Of a stretch of DNA of 64,000 nucleotides, positions 16,467 to 24,567 are shown one piece after another. The notes beneath the pieces are model-generated. The model was not told the origin of the DNA and made no database searches. It saw only the letters and a program-made list of their open reading frames with translations. The position numbers and the translations under genes are program-made. Within the stretch, counting starts at the first letter, position 1; each line of letters starts with the position of its first letter. Source of the stretch: Brachybacterium sp042666875 (GTDB lineage: Bacteria; Actinomycetota; Actinomycetes; Actinomycetales; Dermabacteraceae); contig NZ_JBHTCX010000002.1 in NCBI RefSeq assembly GCF_042666875.1, forward strand, positions 310,001 to 374,000, given 5' to 3'.

Positions 16467-16477
16467 TTGTCGGACAA
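16467..16477. promoter_or_regulatory. GntR/FadR-like operator upstream of the symporter gene
   Basis: TTGTCGGACAA is a perfect palindrome around a single central base and fits the TNGTNNNACNA pattern of FadR-subfamily GntR regulators. It is nested with GTCCG-N5-CGGAC at 16461-16475. No GntR gene is in the window, so the regulator would act from elsewhere. Confidence 0.45.
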
Positions 16478-16823
16478 CTACTTTCAGCGCCATGACCTGC
16501 TGGTCGTTACCCGCCAGTGATCATTCAGGTGGCTATGGGGGAGCCGTTGTGCGAGGATCTATGCGGCCCCCAGCGTGAAGTGACGTGCGGGATCGCGCCT
16601 CGGAAGAGGCACAGGTCCCGCCGCGGCCTCCGTGTTCACGTCCCCGGAGCAGATGCGTGGCATCGCCCGGGTCGATGTCGGACGGCGCACGCGCAGGGGT
16701 CGAACGCCGGTCGGCCCGCCGTGGGGAATCACTGCGACCCGAGCACGCCCGCGCCCACGACTCGTGGGTCTCGCGGACGGACCGGCGCGAAGTGCCCGTA
16801 CTGCTGCGACGAAAGGACACTGC

Positions 16824-18545
16824 ATGCCGCCCGCCCCAGGCGACATCTCCCAGCTCGGAACCGTCGGAATCCTCGTCCTGCTGCTGCTGTTCTACGGCGG
16901 CACGATGTGGATGTCCGTGACGATCTCCCGCAAGAAGGAGAACGCTGACGGCTACATGACCGCCGGCAACCGCATCGGCTTCGGCGTCTCGGCCGCCTCG
17001 ATGACCGCCACCTGGATCTGGGCGTCCTCGATGTACGCCTCGGTCACCGCCGGCTACACCTACGGCGTCTCGGGCCCCATCCACTACGGGCTGTGGGGCG
17101 CCCTGATGATCCTGTTCATCTACCCCTTCGGCAAACGGATCCGGAAGGTCGCGCCCAAGGCGCACACGCTCGCCGAGGTCATGTACGCCCGCCACGGGCG
17201 CTCCTCGCAGCTGATGCTCGCCGGCTCCAACGTGCTCGGCTCGGTCATCTCCCTGACCTCCAACTTCATCGCCGGTGGCGCGCTGATCGCGATGCTCTCG
17301 CCGCTCAGCTTCGGCGTCGGCATCCTCATCGTCGCCGCCGGTGTGCTGCTGTACACGCTGTGGTCCGGCTTCCGCGCCTCGGTGCTGACGGACTTCGCGC
17401 AGGTGGTGGCGATGCTCGGCGCCGCCGTCGTGATCATCCCGGCGGTGTTCTTCGTCGCCGGCGGGCCCTCGATGTTCACCGAGGGCGTCGAGGCCGGTCA
17501 CGTCACCCCGGAGCAGGGCAACTTCTTCTCCTCGGACGCTTTCATGAACCAGGGCGCCCCGTACATCGCCGCCGTGCTCGCCTACGCGATCGGCAACCAG
17601 ACCATCGCCCAGCGGCTCTTCGCCGTGCGCGAGGACCTCATCAAGCCCACCTTCATCACCGCCACCATCGGGTACGGCGGCACCGTGATCGGCGTGGGCA
17701 TGCTCGGCGTGATGGCCCTGTACCTGGGCATCTCGCCCATGGACGGCGACGTCAACAACCTCATGCCGCAGATGGTCGGCAGCTACCTGCCCCTGATCCT
17801 GGTCGCCATCGCCTTCGTGATGATCATCGGCTCGCTGTCCTCGACGGCGGACTCGGACCTCTCGGCGCTGAGCTCCATCGTCATGGCCGACATGTACGGA
17901 CAGTCCGTCGGCCGCGACAAAGCCAATCCCCGCACGATGGTGCTCATCGGTCGTCTGACCATGATCGTGGCCACCGGCGCCGCGCTGTACTTCGCCACCG
18001 CGAAGTTCAACATCCTGGACCTGCTGGTGTTCGTCGGCGCCCTGTGGGGCTGCCTGGTGTTCCCGGTGATCGCCTCCTTCTACTGGCAGAAGGTCACCAA
18101 CTCCGCCTTCACCGTCTCGGTGATCGCCGCGCTCGTGGTGTTCCTGCCCGTGCGCTTCCAGTGGATCCCGCTGACCGGCGCCTGGGCGCTGGTGGTGGAG
18201 CTGCTCGCCATCCTCGGCGTCGGCGTGGTGCTCGGCATCATGGCCTTCGGCTTCTTCGGGCTGCGCCCTGCGCTGGTCACCGGCGTCGTCGCCACGATCG
18301 CCCTGCTGCCGCTCGGGTTCGGCTTCTTCCGCGACTACGAGACCCTCAGCGGCTCGCTCGTGGCCTACTCGGTCTCGTTCCTGGTCTGCTACCTGATGAG
18401 CTTCCGCTCCGGCCGGGATTTCGACTTCTCGGTGATCCGGGACGTCACCGGCGACTTCGACCACGAGGACGAGGCAGCCGACGCCAGTGCGCCGGCCGAC
18501 GACGGGGAGGGGCCGTCCCTCGACGCCGTCCCCTCGCGCGACTGA
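16824..18545 (+). CDS. Sodium:solute symporter family protein
   Basis: A 573-residue SSS-family transporter with about 13 membrane helices. Signature parts are DGYMTAGNRIGFGVSAASMTA with the following WIWASSMYASVTAGYTYG, then SGFRASVLTDFAQV and the sodium-site helix SLSSTADSDLSALSSI. The sequence is closest in feel to the urea/Dur3-like branch, but the substrate cannot be fixed. The ATG at 16824 is chosen because GAAAGGA lies just before it and helix 1 begins there; the frame is open further upstream without membrane character. The last 35 residues are an acidic tail. A tiny membrane-protein gene follows after a hairpin and is probably its accessory subunit. Confidence 0.85.
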   Translation: MPPAPGDISQLGTVGILVLLLLFYGGTMWMSVTISRKKENADGYMTAGNRIGFGVSAASMTATWIWASSMYASVTAGYTYGVSGPIHYGLWGALMILFIYPFGKRIRKVAPKAHTLAEVMYARHGRSSQLMLAGSNVLGSVISLTSNFIAGGALIAMLSPLSFGVGILIVAAGVLLYTLWSGFRASVLTDFAQVVAMLGAAVVIIPAVFFVAGGPSMFTEGVEAGHVTPEQGNFFSSDAFMNQGAPYIAAVLAYAIGNQTIAQRLFAVREDLIKPTFITATIGYGGTVIGVGMLGVMALYLGISPMDGDVNNLMPQMVGSYLPLILVAIAFVMIIGSLSSTADSDLSALSSIVMADMYGQSVGRDKANPRTMVLIGRLTMIVATGAALYFATAKFNILDLLVFVGALWGCLVFPVIASFYWQKVTNSAFTVSVIAALVVFLPVRFQWIPLTGAWALVVELLAILGVGVVLGIMAFGFFGLRPALVTGVVATIALLPLGFGFFRDYETLSGSLVAYSVSFLVCYLMSFRSGRDFDFSVIRDVTGDFDHEDEAADASAPADDGEGPSLDAVPSRD

Positions 18546-18556
18546 CCGACCATCCC

Positions 18557-18583
18557 CGCGGCGGGGCTGCGCGCCCCGCCGCG
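18557..18583 (+). terminator. Hairpin between the symporter and its small subunit gene
   Basis: A perfect 11-bp stem (CGCGGCGGGGC and complement) with a 5-base loop, starting 12 bases after the symporter stop codon. Because the next gene follows in 32 bases, it may partly end the transcript or protect the symporter mRNA, giving different subunit amounts. Confidence 0.65.
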
Positions 18584-18615
18584 CCCTACCTCCACCCCTG
18601 GAAGGAGACACAGCC

Positions 18616-18744
18616 ATGGCTGCAGCCCTGACCCTCTACGTGCTCATGTGGCCCGTGATCGTCGCCGGCGTCCTGTTCGCCGTCGTCCGCGGCTTCCTCA
18701 AGGACATCCGTGCCGCCCGCAAGGAGGGCAAGACGGTCATCTGA
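18616..18744 (+). CDS. Putative transporter small subunit, 42 residues
   Basis: A 42-residue protein: a single membrane helix (LTLYVLMWPVIVAGVLFAVV) and a short basic tail FLKDIRAARKEGKTVI. This matches the kind of tiny protein annotated as putative transporter small subunit next to sodium:solute symporters and related carriers in actinobacteria. GGAAGGAGA precedes the ATG closely. It lies 70 bases downstream of the symporter gene and is followed by a strong terminator, so the pair forms a unit. By analogy with MetS, the small partner of the MetPS importer, it may be needed for symporter assembly or activity, which is inference. Confidence 0.8.
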   Translation: MAAALTLYVLMWPVIVAGVLFAVVRGFLKDIRAARKEGKTVI

Positions 18745-18778
18745 TCCGTCCGGCGGCGATCCGAGCCGTCCCCACGCC

Positions 18779-18821
18779 ACAGCGCCCGCCGGCCTCGAGC
18801 AGAGGGGCCGACGGGCGCTGT
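18779..18821 (+). terminator. Terminator after the symporter unit
   Basis: A 16-bp stem with one mismatch (ACAGCGCCCG arms plus CGGCC) and an 11-base loop, followed by TTCTGTGT. It ends 22 bases before the convergent aldo/keto reductase stop and could serve both directions. Confidence 0.7.
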
Positions 18822-18843
18822 TCTGTGTCGGGGGTCGAGCGGA

Positions 18844-19779
18844 TCAGGGCACGATCCAGCCGGCGGCCCGGAACAGCTCGTACCACTCGGCGCGGGTCAG
18901 CGGGATCTCCGAACCGGCCGCGGAATCCTGCACGCGCTGCGGGGTCGTCGTCCCCAGCACCACCTGCATCTGCGCCGGGTGCCGGGTGATCCACGCGGTC
19001 GCGATGGCCTCGGGGGTGACGTCGTACTTCGCGGCCAGGCGGTCGATGACGGCGTTGAGCTCGGGGTGCTTGTCGCTGCCCAGGAACACGCCGTCGAAGA
19101 AGCCGGCCTGGAACGGCGACCAGGCCTGGATGGTGATGTCGTGCAGGCGGCAGTAGTCCAGGATTCCGCCGCCGTCGCGCACCAGCGCCTGGTCGGTGCC
19201 CTGCATGTTCGCCGCCACGCCCTGGGCGACGAACGTGGAGTGGGTGATCGACAGCTGCAGCTGGTTCGCCACGATCGGCTGGTTCAGGTGCTTTGCCACC
19301 AGGTCGATCTGCCGCGGGGTGTGGTTCGAGACCCCGAAGCTGCGCACCTTGCCGGACCGGTGCAGCTCGTCGAACGCGCGGGCGACCTCCTCGGGCTCGA
19401 CCAGCGCGTCGGGACGGTGCAGCAGCAGGATGTCGATGTAGTCGGTCTTCAGCGCCTTCAGCGATCCCTCGACCGATTCGATCAGGTGGTCGTAGGAGTA
19501 GTCGAAGTACGGGCCGTCGGGCACGATCCCGGCCTTGGTCTGGATGGTGACCTGCTCGCGCTCGGAGGCGCTCAGCGCCATCGCCTCGGCGAAGCGCGCC
19601 TCGCACGTGTGCTTCGCCCCGCCGTAGACGTCGGCGTGATCGAGGAAATCGATCCCGGCATCGCGCGCGGTGCGGACCAGGGTCCTGATCTCGTCGTCGG
19701 ACTTCTCCGCGATCCGCATCAGCCCCAGCACCACGTTGGGTGCGGTGATGTCGGTGTGCGGCATGGTGAACTGCTTCAT
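18844..19779 (-). CDS. Aldo/keto reductase (YdhF-like)
   Basis: A 311-residue NADPH-dependent oxidoreductase of the aldo/keto reductase superfamily. It has a TIM barrel with the catalytic aspartate and tyrosine in DHADVYGG, the lysine in IQTKAGI and the histidine in LLLHRPDALV. GVSNHTPRQIDL and the late AWSPFQAGFF segment are like E. coli YdhF. It should reduce small carbonyl compounds; the natural substrate is not known. The ATG at 19779 is chosen because GGAGG lies seven bases upstream; the frame stays open 13 codons further. It is transcribed alone, divergent from the MFS gene. Confidence 0.88.
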   Translation of the reverse strand: MKQFTMPHTDITAPNVVLGLMRIAEKSDDEIRTLVRTARDAGIDFLDHADVYGGAKHTCEARFAEAMALSASEREQVTIQTKAGIVPDGPYFDYSYDHLIESVEGSLKALKTDYIDILLLHRPDALVEPEEVARAFDELHRSGKVRSFGVSNHTPRQIDLVAKHLNQPIVANQLQLSITHSTFVAQGVAANMQGTDQALVRDGGGILDYCRLHDITIQAWSPFQAGFFDGVFLGSDKHPELNAVIDRLAAKYDVTPEAIATAWITRHPAQMQVVLGTTTPQRVQDSAAGSEIPLTRAEWYELFRAAGWIVP

Positions 19780-19966
19780 GGATGAGCCTCCGGGCGCAGG
19801 GGAACGGATGGGCCGCACCGCTCGGCGGCGCCGCCGAGGTCGAGCCTATGCCCCTCGACCCTCGGGGCGCATGGCAGTCCGCCGTCGGCCCCGTGCGCTG
19901 GACCTCCGTCTCAGGGAGCGTTTTCCGAGGGGCGGGACGGCGATGCGACCGGCACGGGCCCCGGCA

Positions 19967-19972
19967 TAGGCT
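19967..19972 (+). promoter_or_regulatory. -10 element of the MFS gene (leaderless)
   Basis: TAGGCT lies seven bases before the GTG at 19980, which has no ribosome binding site. Confidence 0.5.
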
Positions 19973-19979
19973 GTGCTCA

Positions 19980-21242
19980 GTGAGCACCCCCTTCCCCTCC
20001 TCCCACGTCCCACCGACCACGACACGACGGGAGAAGGCAGGTGCCCGCCTCACCCTGACCCTCGCCTCGCTGGTGATGATCGGCCCCTTCTCGATCGACA
20101 CCGTCTTCCCGGCCTTCACCCGCATCGGCCAGGAGTTCGGCAGCGACGACGTCGCCCTCCAGCAGCTGGTCTCCGCCTACCTGGCGGCCTTCGCCGTGAT
20201 GTCCGTCTTCCACGGGCCGCTCTCGGACGCCCTGGGCCGCAAGAAGGTCATCGTCGGCGGCCTGGTGATCTACATCCTCGGCATGTTCGGGTGCATCCTC
20301 GCGCCCAACATCGGCAGCCTGGTGCTGCTGCGCGTGCTGCAGGGGATGAGCGCCGGCGCGGCCACCGTCGTCTCCCGCGTGATCATCCGCGACATGTTCT
20401 CCGGCTCCGAGGCGCAGCGGCTGATGTCGCGGGTGATGATGATCTTCTCGGTCGCCCCCGCCCTGGCGCCCATCTTCGCCGGCTGGCTGCTGCTGCTGGG
20501 GGACTGGCGCTGGGTGTTCGCCGGCGTCGGCATCTACGCCCTGGTCGTGCTGGTCCTGGCGCTGCAGCTGCCCGAGACCCTGCCGCCGGAGGCGCGCACC
20601 CGCCTGCGGGTCGGCGCCCTGCTGGGGTCCCTGGCCCACGTCGGCCGCTCGCCGGTGATGCTGCGGGTCGCCGCGGCCTCCGCGTTCGGCTTCGCCTCCC
20701 AGTTCGTGTTCATCGCCGCCGCCTCGATCTTCATGGTGGACCTGCTGGGTCTGGGCGAGCAGGACTTCTGGGTGCTGTTCGTCCCGCTCATCATCGGTAT
20801 GGTCTCCGGCGCCTGGGTGGTGGGCCGGGTCGCCGACCTCATGGAACGCAGCCGGCTGATCACGTTCGGCTACCTCGGCACGTTCCTCACCGCGGGCGTG
20901 AACCTGCTGCTGGTCTCCCTGGCCCCGGAGTACACCGGCGGGCTGACCTGGTCGCTGCTGCTGGCAGTGGTCGGGCCGATGCTGATCGCCTTCACCGTCG
21001 CCCTGATCTTCGCCCCCATCCAGCTCGAAGTGCTCGACCTGTTCCCGCACCAGCGCGGATCCGCGGCCTCCCTGGGCACCTTCTTCGCTCTCGTCCTCAA
21101 TGCCGTGCTGGCCGGGCTGATCGCGCCGCTCGTCGCCACCAGTCTCGTCTCCCTGGCTCTGGCCTCGCTCGGGTTCTCGGTGCTCGGCGGGGCGTTCTGG
21201 GCGTGGCATCTGCGGGCGGTGCGCACCCCGTCGGCCGTGTGA
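19980..21242 (+). CDS. MFS drug exporter, Bcr/CflA type
   Basis: A 420-residue major facilitator with 12 predicted helices. The family A motif GPLSDALGRKKVIVGG lies between helices 2 and 3, and helix 1 carries MIGPFSIDTVFPAF, typical of the Bcr/CflA (bicyclomycin, chloramphenicol) drug exporter group. It should expel small drugs by proton antiport across the cytoplasmic membrane. The start is taken as the GTG at 19980, seven bases after TAGGCT and without a Shine-Dalgarno site; the frame is open upstream but that part lacks membrane character. It is divergent from an aldo/keto reductase gene and precedes glpX. Confidence 0.85.
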   Translation: MSTPFPSSHVPPTTTRREKAGARLTLTLASLVMIGPFSIDTVFPAFTRIGQEFGSDDVALQQLVSAYLAAFAVMSVFHGPLSDALGRKKVIVGGLVIYILGMFGCILAPNIGSLVLLRVLQGMSAGAATVVSRVIIRDMFSGSEAQRLMSRVMMIFSVAPALAPIFAGWLLLLGDWRWVFAGVGIYALVVLVLALQLPETLPPEARTRLRVGALLGSLAHVGRSPVMLRVAAASAFGFASQFVFIAAASIFMVDLLGLGEQDFWVLFVPLIIGMVSGAWVVGRVADLMERSRLITFGYLGTFLTAGVNLLLVSLAPEYTGGLTWSLLLAVVGPMLIAFTVALIFAPIQLEVLDLFPHQRGSAASLGTFFALVLNAVLAGLIAPLVATSLVSLALASLGFSVLGGAFWAWHLRAVRTPSAV

Positions 21243-21259
21243 GCGGCCGCGCACCCGGG

Positions 21260-21265
21260 TAGAGT
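21260..21265 (+). promoter_or_regulatory. Possible -10 element of glpX
   Basis: TAGAGT about 90 bases before the glpX start, just after the MFS stop codon. No clear -35 is seen. Confidence 0.35.
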
Positions 21266-21357
21266 CACCAGCGCACGTCAGGCACCGATCGGCCTGTCGC
21301 TCCGGCAGGCCGTCGGTCAGGCGCCGCTCCCTGAGCTCGACGACGACGGAGGACCCC

Positions 21358-22371
21358 GTGAACACCATGCCCAGCGATGCCCCCTCGGACGATCACACCG
21401 CCAACGGCCCCGACCGGAACCTCGCCCTCGAACTGGTCCGCGTGACCGAGGCCGCCGCCATCGCCGGGGGCCGCTGGGTCGGCGCCGGCGACAAGAACCG
21501 GGCCGACGGCGCCGCCGTCGACGCCATGCGCTCCTTCATGGACACCGTCCGCATGAACGGCACCGTCGTCATCGGCGAAGGGGAGAAGGACGAGGCCCCG
21601 ATGCTGTTCAACGGCGAGAAGGTCGGCGACGGGAATGGGCCGGACGTCGACGTCGCGGTCGACCCCATCGACGGCACCCGCCTGACGGCGATGGCGTACA
21701 ACAACGCCCTGTCAGTGTTCGCCGTCGCCGAGAAGGGGAGCATGTACGACCCCTCGGCGGTGTTCTACATGGAGAAGATGGTCGTCGGTCCTGCAGCGGC
21801 CGAGTTCGTCGATCTGCGCCTGCCCATCCGGCAGAACATCAACCTCGTGGCCAAGGCGCTCGGCAAGCCCGTCAGCCAGGTCAACGTCTGCGTCCTGGAG
21901 CGGCCCCGCCACGAGGCGCTCGTCCGCGAGATCCGCGAGGCCGGGGCGCGCGTCAAGTTCATCATGGACGGCGATGTCGCCGGGGCCATCGCCGCCGCCC
22001 GCGGCGCCGGCGTGGACATGCTGCTGGGCACCGGCGGCACCCCCGAGGGCATCATCGCCGCCTGCGCGGTCAAGGCCACCGGCGGCATCCTGCAGGCCCG
22101 CCTCGCCCCGAAGGACGACGCCGAACGCCAGCAGGCGCTCGACGCGGGCCACGACCTCGAGCGCGTGCTGACCACGGACGATCTGGTCACCTCCGACAAC
22201 TGCTACTTCGCCGCCACCGGCATCACCGACGGCGACCTACTCAGCGGCGTGAAGTACCAGGCCGACCGGATCACCACCGAGTCCATCGTCATGCGGTCCA
22301 CCTCGGGCACCGTGCGGATCGTCGAGGCCGAGCACCGTGCCGAGAAGTGGGCCCGCTGGATCGCCGTGTGA
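21358..22371 (+). CDS. glpX: Class II fructose-1,6-bisphosphatase
   Basis: A 337-residue GlpX-type phosphatase that turns fructose 1,6-bisphosphate into fructose 6-phosphate, the committed step of gluconeogenesis; actinobacteria rely on this class. The metal and phosphate sites GEGEKDEAPMLFNGE and DPIDGTRLTAM are intact, as is the substrate segment GTGGTPEGIIAACA. The start is a GTG with GGAGG five bases upstream. It stands alone between an MFS gene and a Nudix-type gene, probably from its own promoter near 21260. Confidence 0.96.
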   Translation: MNTMPSDAPSDDHTANGPDRNLALELVRVTEAAAIAGGRWVGAGDKNRADGAAVDAMRSFMDTVRMNGTVVIGEGEKDEAPMLFNGEKVGDGNGPDVDVAVDPIDGTRLTAMAYNNALSVFAVAEKGSMYDPSAVFYMEKMVVGPAAAEFVDLRLPIRQNINLVAKALGKPVSQVNVCVLERPRHEALVREIREAGARVKFIMDGDVAGAIAAARGAGVDMLLGTGGTPEGIIAACAVKATGGILQARLAPKDDAERQQALDAGHDLERVLTTDDLVTSDNCYFAATGITDGDLLSGVKYQADRITTESIVMRSTSGTVRIVEAEHRAEKWARWIAV

Positions 22372-22439
22372 GGGAGTGCGCGCCGGTCCGGGGCTGTGAG
22401 TCGCACTGCAGTGGGGGCCGGGGCGAGCTCAGGCGGCTC

Positions 22440-22445
22440 TAACCT
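22440..22445 (+). promoter_or_regulatory. -10 element of the Nudix-type gene (leaderless)
   Basis: TAACCT, six bases, then the ATG at 22452 with no ribosome binding site. Confidence 0.5.
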
Positions 22446-22451
22446 GAACCC

Positions 22452-23249
22452 ATGCCCCCCTCAGACGAAGCCCTCGCCCCGGCTCCGGACCGGGCCCCGG
22501 CGACGGACGGCGCCCCGGCGACGGACGGCGCCCCAGCGATGGGCCGCGCCCCGGTCACGGAACAGGCCACTGACCAGCAGGTCCATGTCGCCGTCGACCT
22601 GATCGTGCTGACCCTGCGCGGGGGTCGGCTCAACGTGCTGCTGGTGCGGCGCGAGGACGAACCCTTCCGCGACGCGTGGGCGCTGCCCGGTGGCTTCGTA
22701 CAGCTGGACGAGGACCTCGAGGACGCCGCCTACCGGGTGCTGGCCGACGAGGCCTCGCTCGGGGACTTCACCGTCCATCTCGAACAGGTGCGCACCTTCG
22801 GTGCCCCGGACCGCGACCCCCGCGGCCGCGTGGTCTCGGTGGCCTTCATGGCCCTCGGCGCGGACCTTCCCGATCCCCAGCGCGGCGAGGACGTCGCCGA
22901 CGCCCGCTGGTGGCCCGTCGATGATCTCGCGGCGATCGACCTGGCCTTCGATCACGACGTCGTCCTGGACAGTGCCGTCGAGCGGGCGCGCGCGAAGCTG
23001 GAGTACACGACGCTCGCGGTCACCTTCCTGCCGCCGGAGTTCACGATCTCCCAGCTGCGCGGGGTCTACGAGAGCGTCTGGGGCACGACGCTGGACGCCG
23101 GCAACTTCCACCGCAAAGCCACCCGCACCGAAGGCTTCCTGGTCGAGCTGGACCGCCATGCCGCACCGACGGGCGGGCGCCCCGCGCGGCTGTACTCCGC
23201 CGGTCCCGGCACCGCACTGATCCCGCCGCTGCTGCGCTCGGGGCAGTAG
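22452..23249 (+). CDS. Nudix-domain regulator, NrtR-like
   Basis: A 265-residue protein with an Ala/Pro-rich N-terminal tail (to about 40), a Nudix domain (about 42-175) and a C-terminal winged helix (about 190-262, with FTISQLRGVYESVWG and NFHRKATRTEGFLVE). This two-domain order is that of NrtR-type repressors, which sense ADP-ribose or sugar compounds. The Nudix box GGFVQLDEDLEDAAYRVLAD lacks the first glutamate of the catalytic REUXEE core (RE is RV, EE is DE), supporting a sensing rather than an enzymatic role. It probably starts leaderless. The M20 gene follows 43 bases later but has its own -10, so the regulated genes are not certain. Confidence 0.82.
   Translation: MPPSDEALAPAPDRAPATDGAPATDGAPAMGRAPVTEQATDQQVHVAVDLIVLTLRGGRLNVLLVRREDEPFRDAWALPGGFVQLDEDLEDAAYRVLADEASLGDFTVHLEQVRTFGAPDRDPRGRVVSVAFMALGADLPDPQRGEDVADARWWPVDDLAAIDLAFDHDVVLDSAVERARAKLEYTTLAVTFLPPEFTISQLRGVYESVWGTTLDAGNFHRKATRTEGFLVELDRHAAPTGGRPARLYSAGPGTALIPPLLRSGQ
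22495..22548 (+). repeat. 18-bp tandem repeat in the Nudix regulator N-terminus
   Basis: Two perfect and one diverged copy of an 18-base unit encoding APATDG. The unit is a multiple of three, so copy changes would keep the frame and alter only the disordered tail. Confidence 0.85.
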
Positions 23250-23280
23250 GCGGCTCCCGGCAGCTGGCCACGCATCGTGG

Positions 23281-23286
23281 CAGGAT
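23281..23286 (+). promoter_or_regulatory. -10 element of the M20 gene (leaderless)
   Basis: CAGGAT, six bases, then the GTG at 23293. The 13-base block around it closely repeats the one at 11998-12011. Confidence 0.45.
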
Positions 23287-23292
23287 CGCTGT

Positions 23293-24519
23293 GTGACCAC
23301 CACCGATGCCGCCCCCGCTCACCCTGATCCCGCCAAGGCCGCGATCGCCGCGTCCTACCGCGACCGACGGGACGACGTCCACGCCCTCGCTCGCGCGATC
23401 CACGCCGACCCCGAGATCGCGTTCGAGGAGCAGCGAGCACACGACCGCTGTGCGGACCTCCTCGAGGACGCGGGCTTCGCCGTCGAGCGCGGGATCGCGG
23501 AGCTGCCCACCGCGTTCCGCGCCACGTACGGCAGCGGATCCCTGGTCGCCTCCCTCTGCGTCGAGTACGACGCCCTGCCCGAGATCGGCCACGGCTGTGG
23601 GCACAACCTCATCGCCGGCTCCTCGCTCGGCGCCGCCCTCGCCCTCGCCCTCGCCGGCATGGTCGACCGCCTGGACGTGACGCTGCAGGTCATCGGTACG
23701 CCGGCGGAAGAGCACGGCGGCGGCAAGCAGCTGCTGATCGAGCGCGGCGTGTTCGAGGGAGTGCATCTGTCGCTGATGTCCCACCCCACCGCGCACACCG
23801 GGACCTACGACGTGCTGGGCTCGACCAGCCAGGCCGTCGGCCGCTGGCGCGCGACCTACACCGGTCGCGGCGCCCACGCCGCCGCCAACCCCACCGACGG
23901 CGTGAACGCGAACGATGCCGCGGTGATCGCGCAGGTCGCGGCCGGTCTGCTGCGCCAGCGGGTCAAGGACGGCCAGCGCCTGGCCCTGGTGCCGCAGCAG
24001 TCCGGGGTCACCAACATCATCCCCGAGACCGCGGTGATCGACCTCGAGTGCCGGGCGCTGACGATGCCGGAGTTCGAGCAGCTGCGCGAGAGTCTGTTCG
24101 CCTGCCTCGAGGCCGGAGCCGTGGGCACCGGCTGCTCCCTGGAGATCGCCGCCTCCGAGCCCGTCTACGAGCCGCTGCTGCAGGACGAGGTGCTGGGCAC
24201 CGCGTGGAACGAGGCCATGGAGGTACTGGGGCGCCCGCTGGAGGGCTCGCTCGGCGTCATGGCCGCCTCCACCGACATGGGCAACGTATCCCAGCGCGTG
24301 CCGGGCCTGCACCCGTTCGTCGGGATCACCGGAGCCGGCGGTGCCCTGCACACGCGCGAATTCGCCACCCATGCCGCCAGCGAGCAGGGATACCGGCTGA
24401 TGGACGATGCGGCCGTGGCGATGGCCTGGGTGATCCACGACGTCGCCGCCGACCCCGAGCGCCGCGCCGCCCTCCTCGCCCGTGCGGCCGAGCTCGCCGG
24501 CGCCCACAACGACGGCTGA
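23293..24519 (+). CDS. M20 family amidohydrolase / peptidase
   Basis: A 408-residue zinc hydrolase of the M20 family, subgroup of aminoacylase/AbgB-like amidohydrolases. Metal ligands are in VEYDALPEIGHGCGHN (about 97-112), GTPAEEHGGGK (about 136-146), SHPTAHTG, and the late HTREFATHAASEQG. A dimerisation lid domain sits around 185-300. It would cleave N-acyl or short peptide bonds in the cytoplasm; the substrate is unknown. The start is a GTG six bases after CAGGAT with no Shine-Dalgarno site. It follows the NrtR-like gene, and converges on the CNNM pair. Confidence 0.87.
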   Translation: MTTTDAAPAHPDPAKAAIAASYRDRRDDVHALARAIHADPEIAFEEQRAHDRCADLLEDAGFAVERGIAELPTAFRATYGSGSLVASLCVEYDALPEIGHGCGHNLIAGSSLGAALALALAGMVDRLDVTLQVIGTPAEEHGGGKQLLIERGVFEGVHLSLMSHPTAHTGTYDVLGSTSQAVGRWRATYTGRGAHAAANPTDGVNANDAAVIAQVAAGLLRQRVKDGQRLALVPQQSGVTNIIPETAVIDLECRALTMPEFEQLRESLFACLEAGAVGTGCSLEIAASEPVYEPLLQDEVLGTAWNEAMEVLGRPLEGSLGVMAASTDMGNVSQRVPGLHPFVGITGAGGALHTREFATHAASEQGYRLMDDAAVAMAWVIHDVAADPERRAALLARAAELAGAHNDG

Positions 24520-24527
24520 GGCGATCC

Positions 24528-24543
24528 GGGCCGGGTCCGGCCC
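24528..24543. terminator. Possible bidirectional terminator
   Basis: GGGCCGG and its complement separated by two bases lie between two convergent genes. The tight centre means fewer pairs would form in practice. Confidence 0.35.
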
Positions 24544-24567
24544 GTCCCCGATCGAGGAGCAGCGGGA

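Larger units (their letters stand above)
16064..16823. other. 760-base spacer with a long hairpin and an operator-like palindrome
   Basis: No credible gene was found: open frames here lack normal codon bias. It holds the -10 of the ATP-grasp gene at its left edge, a long hairpin at 16185-16245, a GntR-like palindrome at 16467-16477 and presumably the promoter of the symporter gene, which could not be placed. Confidence 0.6.

Noticed and set aside
16156..16578. 140-codon frame in the spacer before the symporter gene
   Set aside because: It is Gly/Arg-rich, runs through the hairpin and has no start signal or family resemblance.
16533..18617. Minus-strand open frame opposite the symporter gene
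   Set aside because: The residues are His/Asp/Glu-rich without membrane or domain pattern; it is a shadow of the membrane protein frame.
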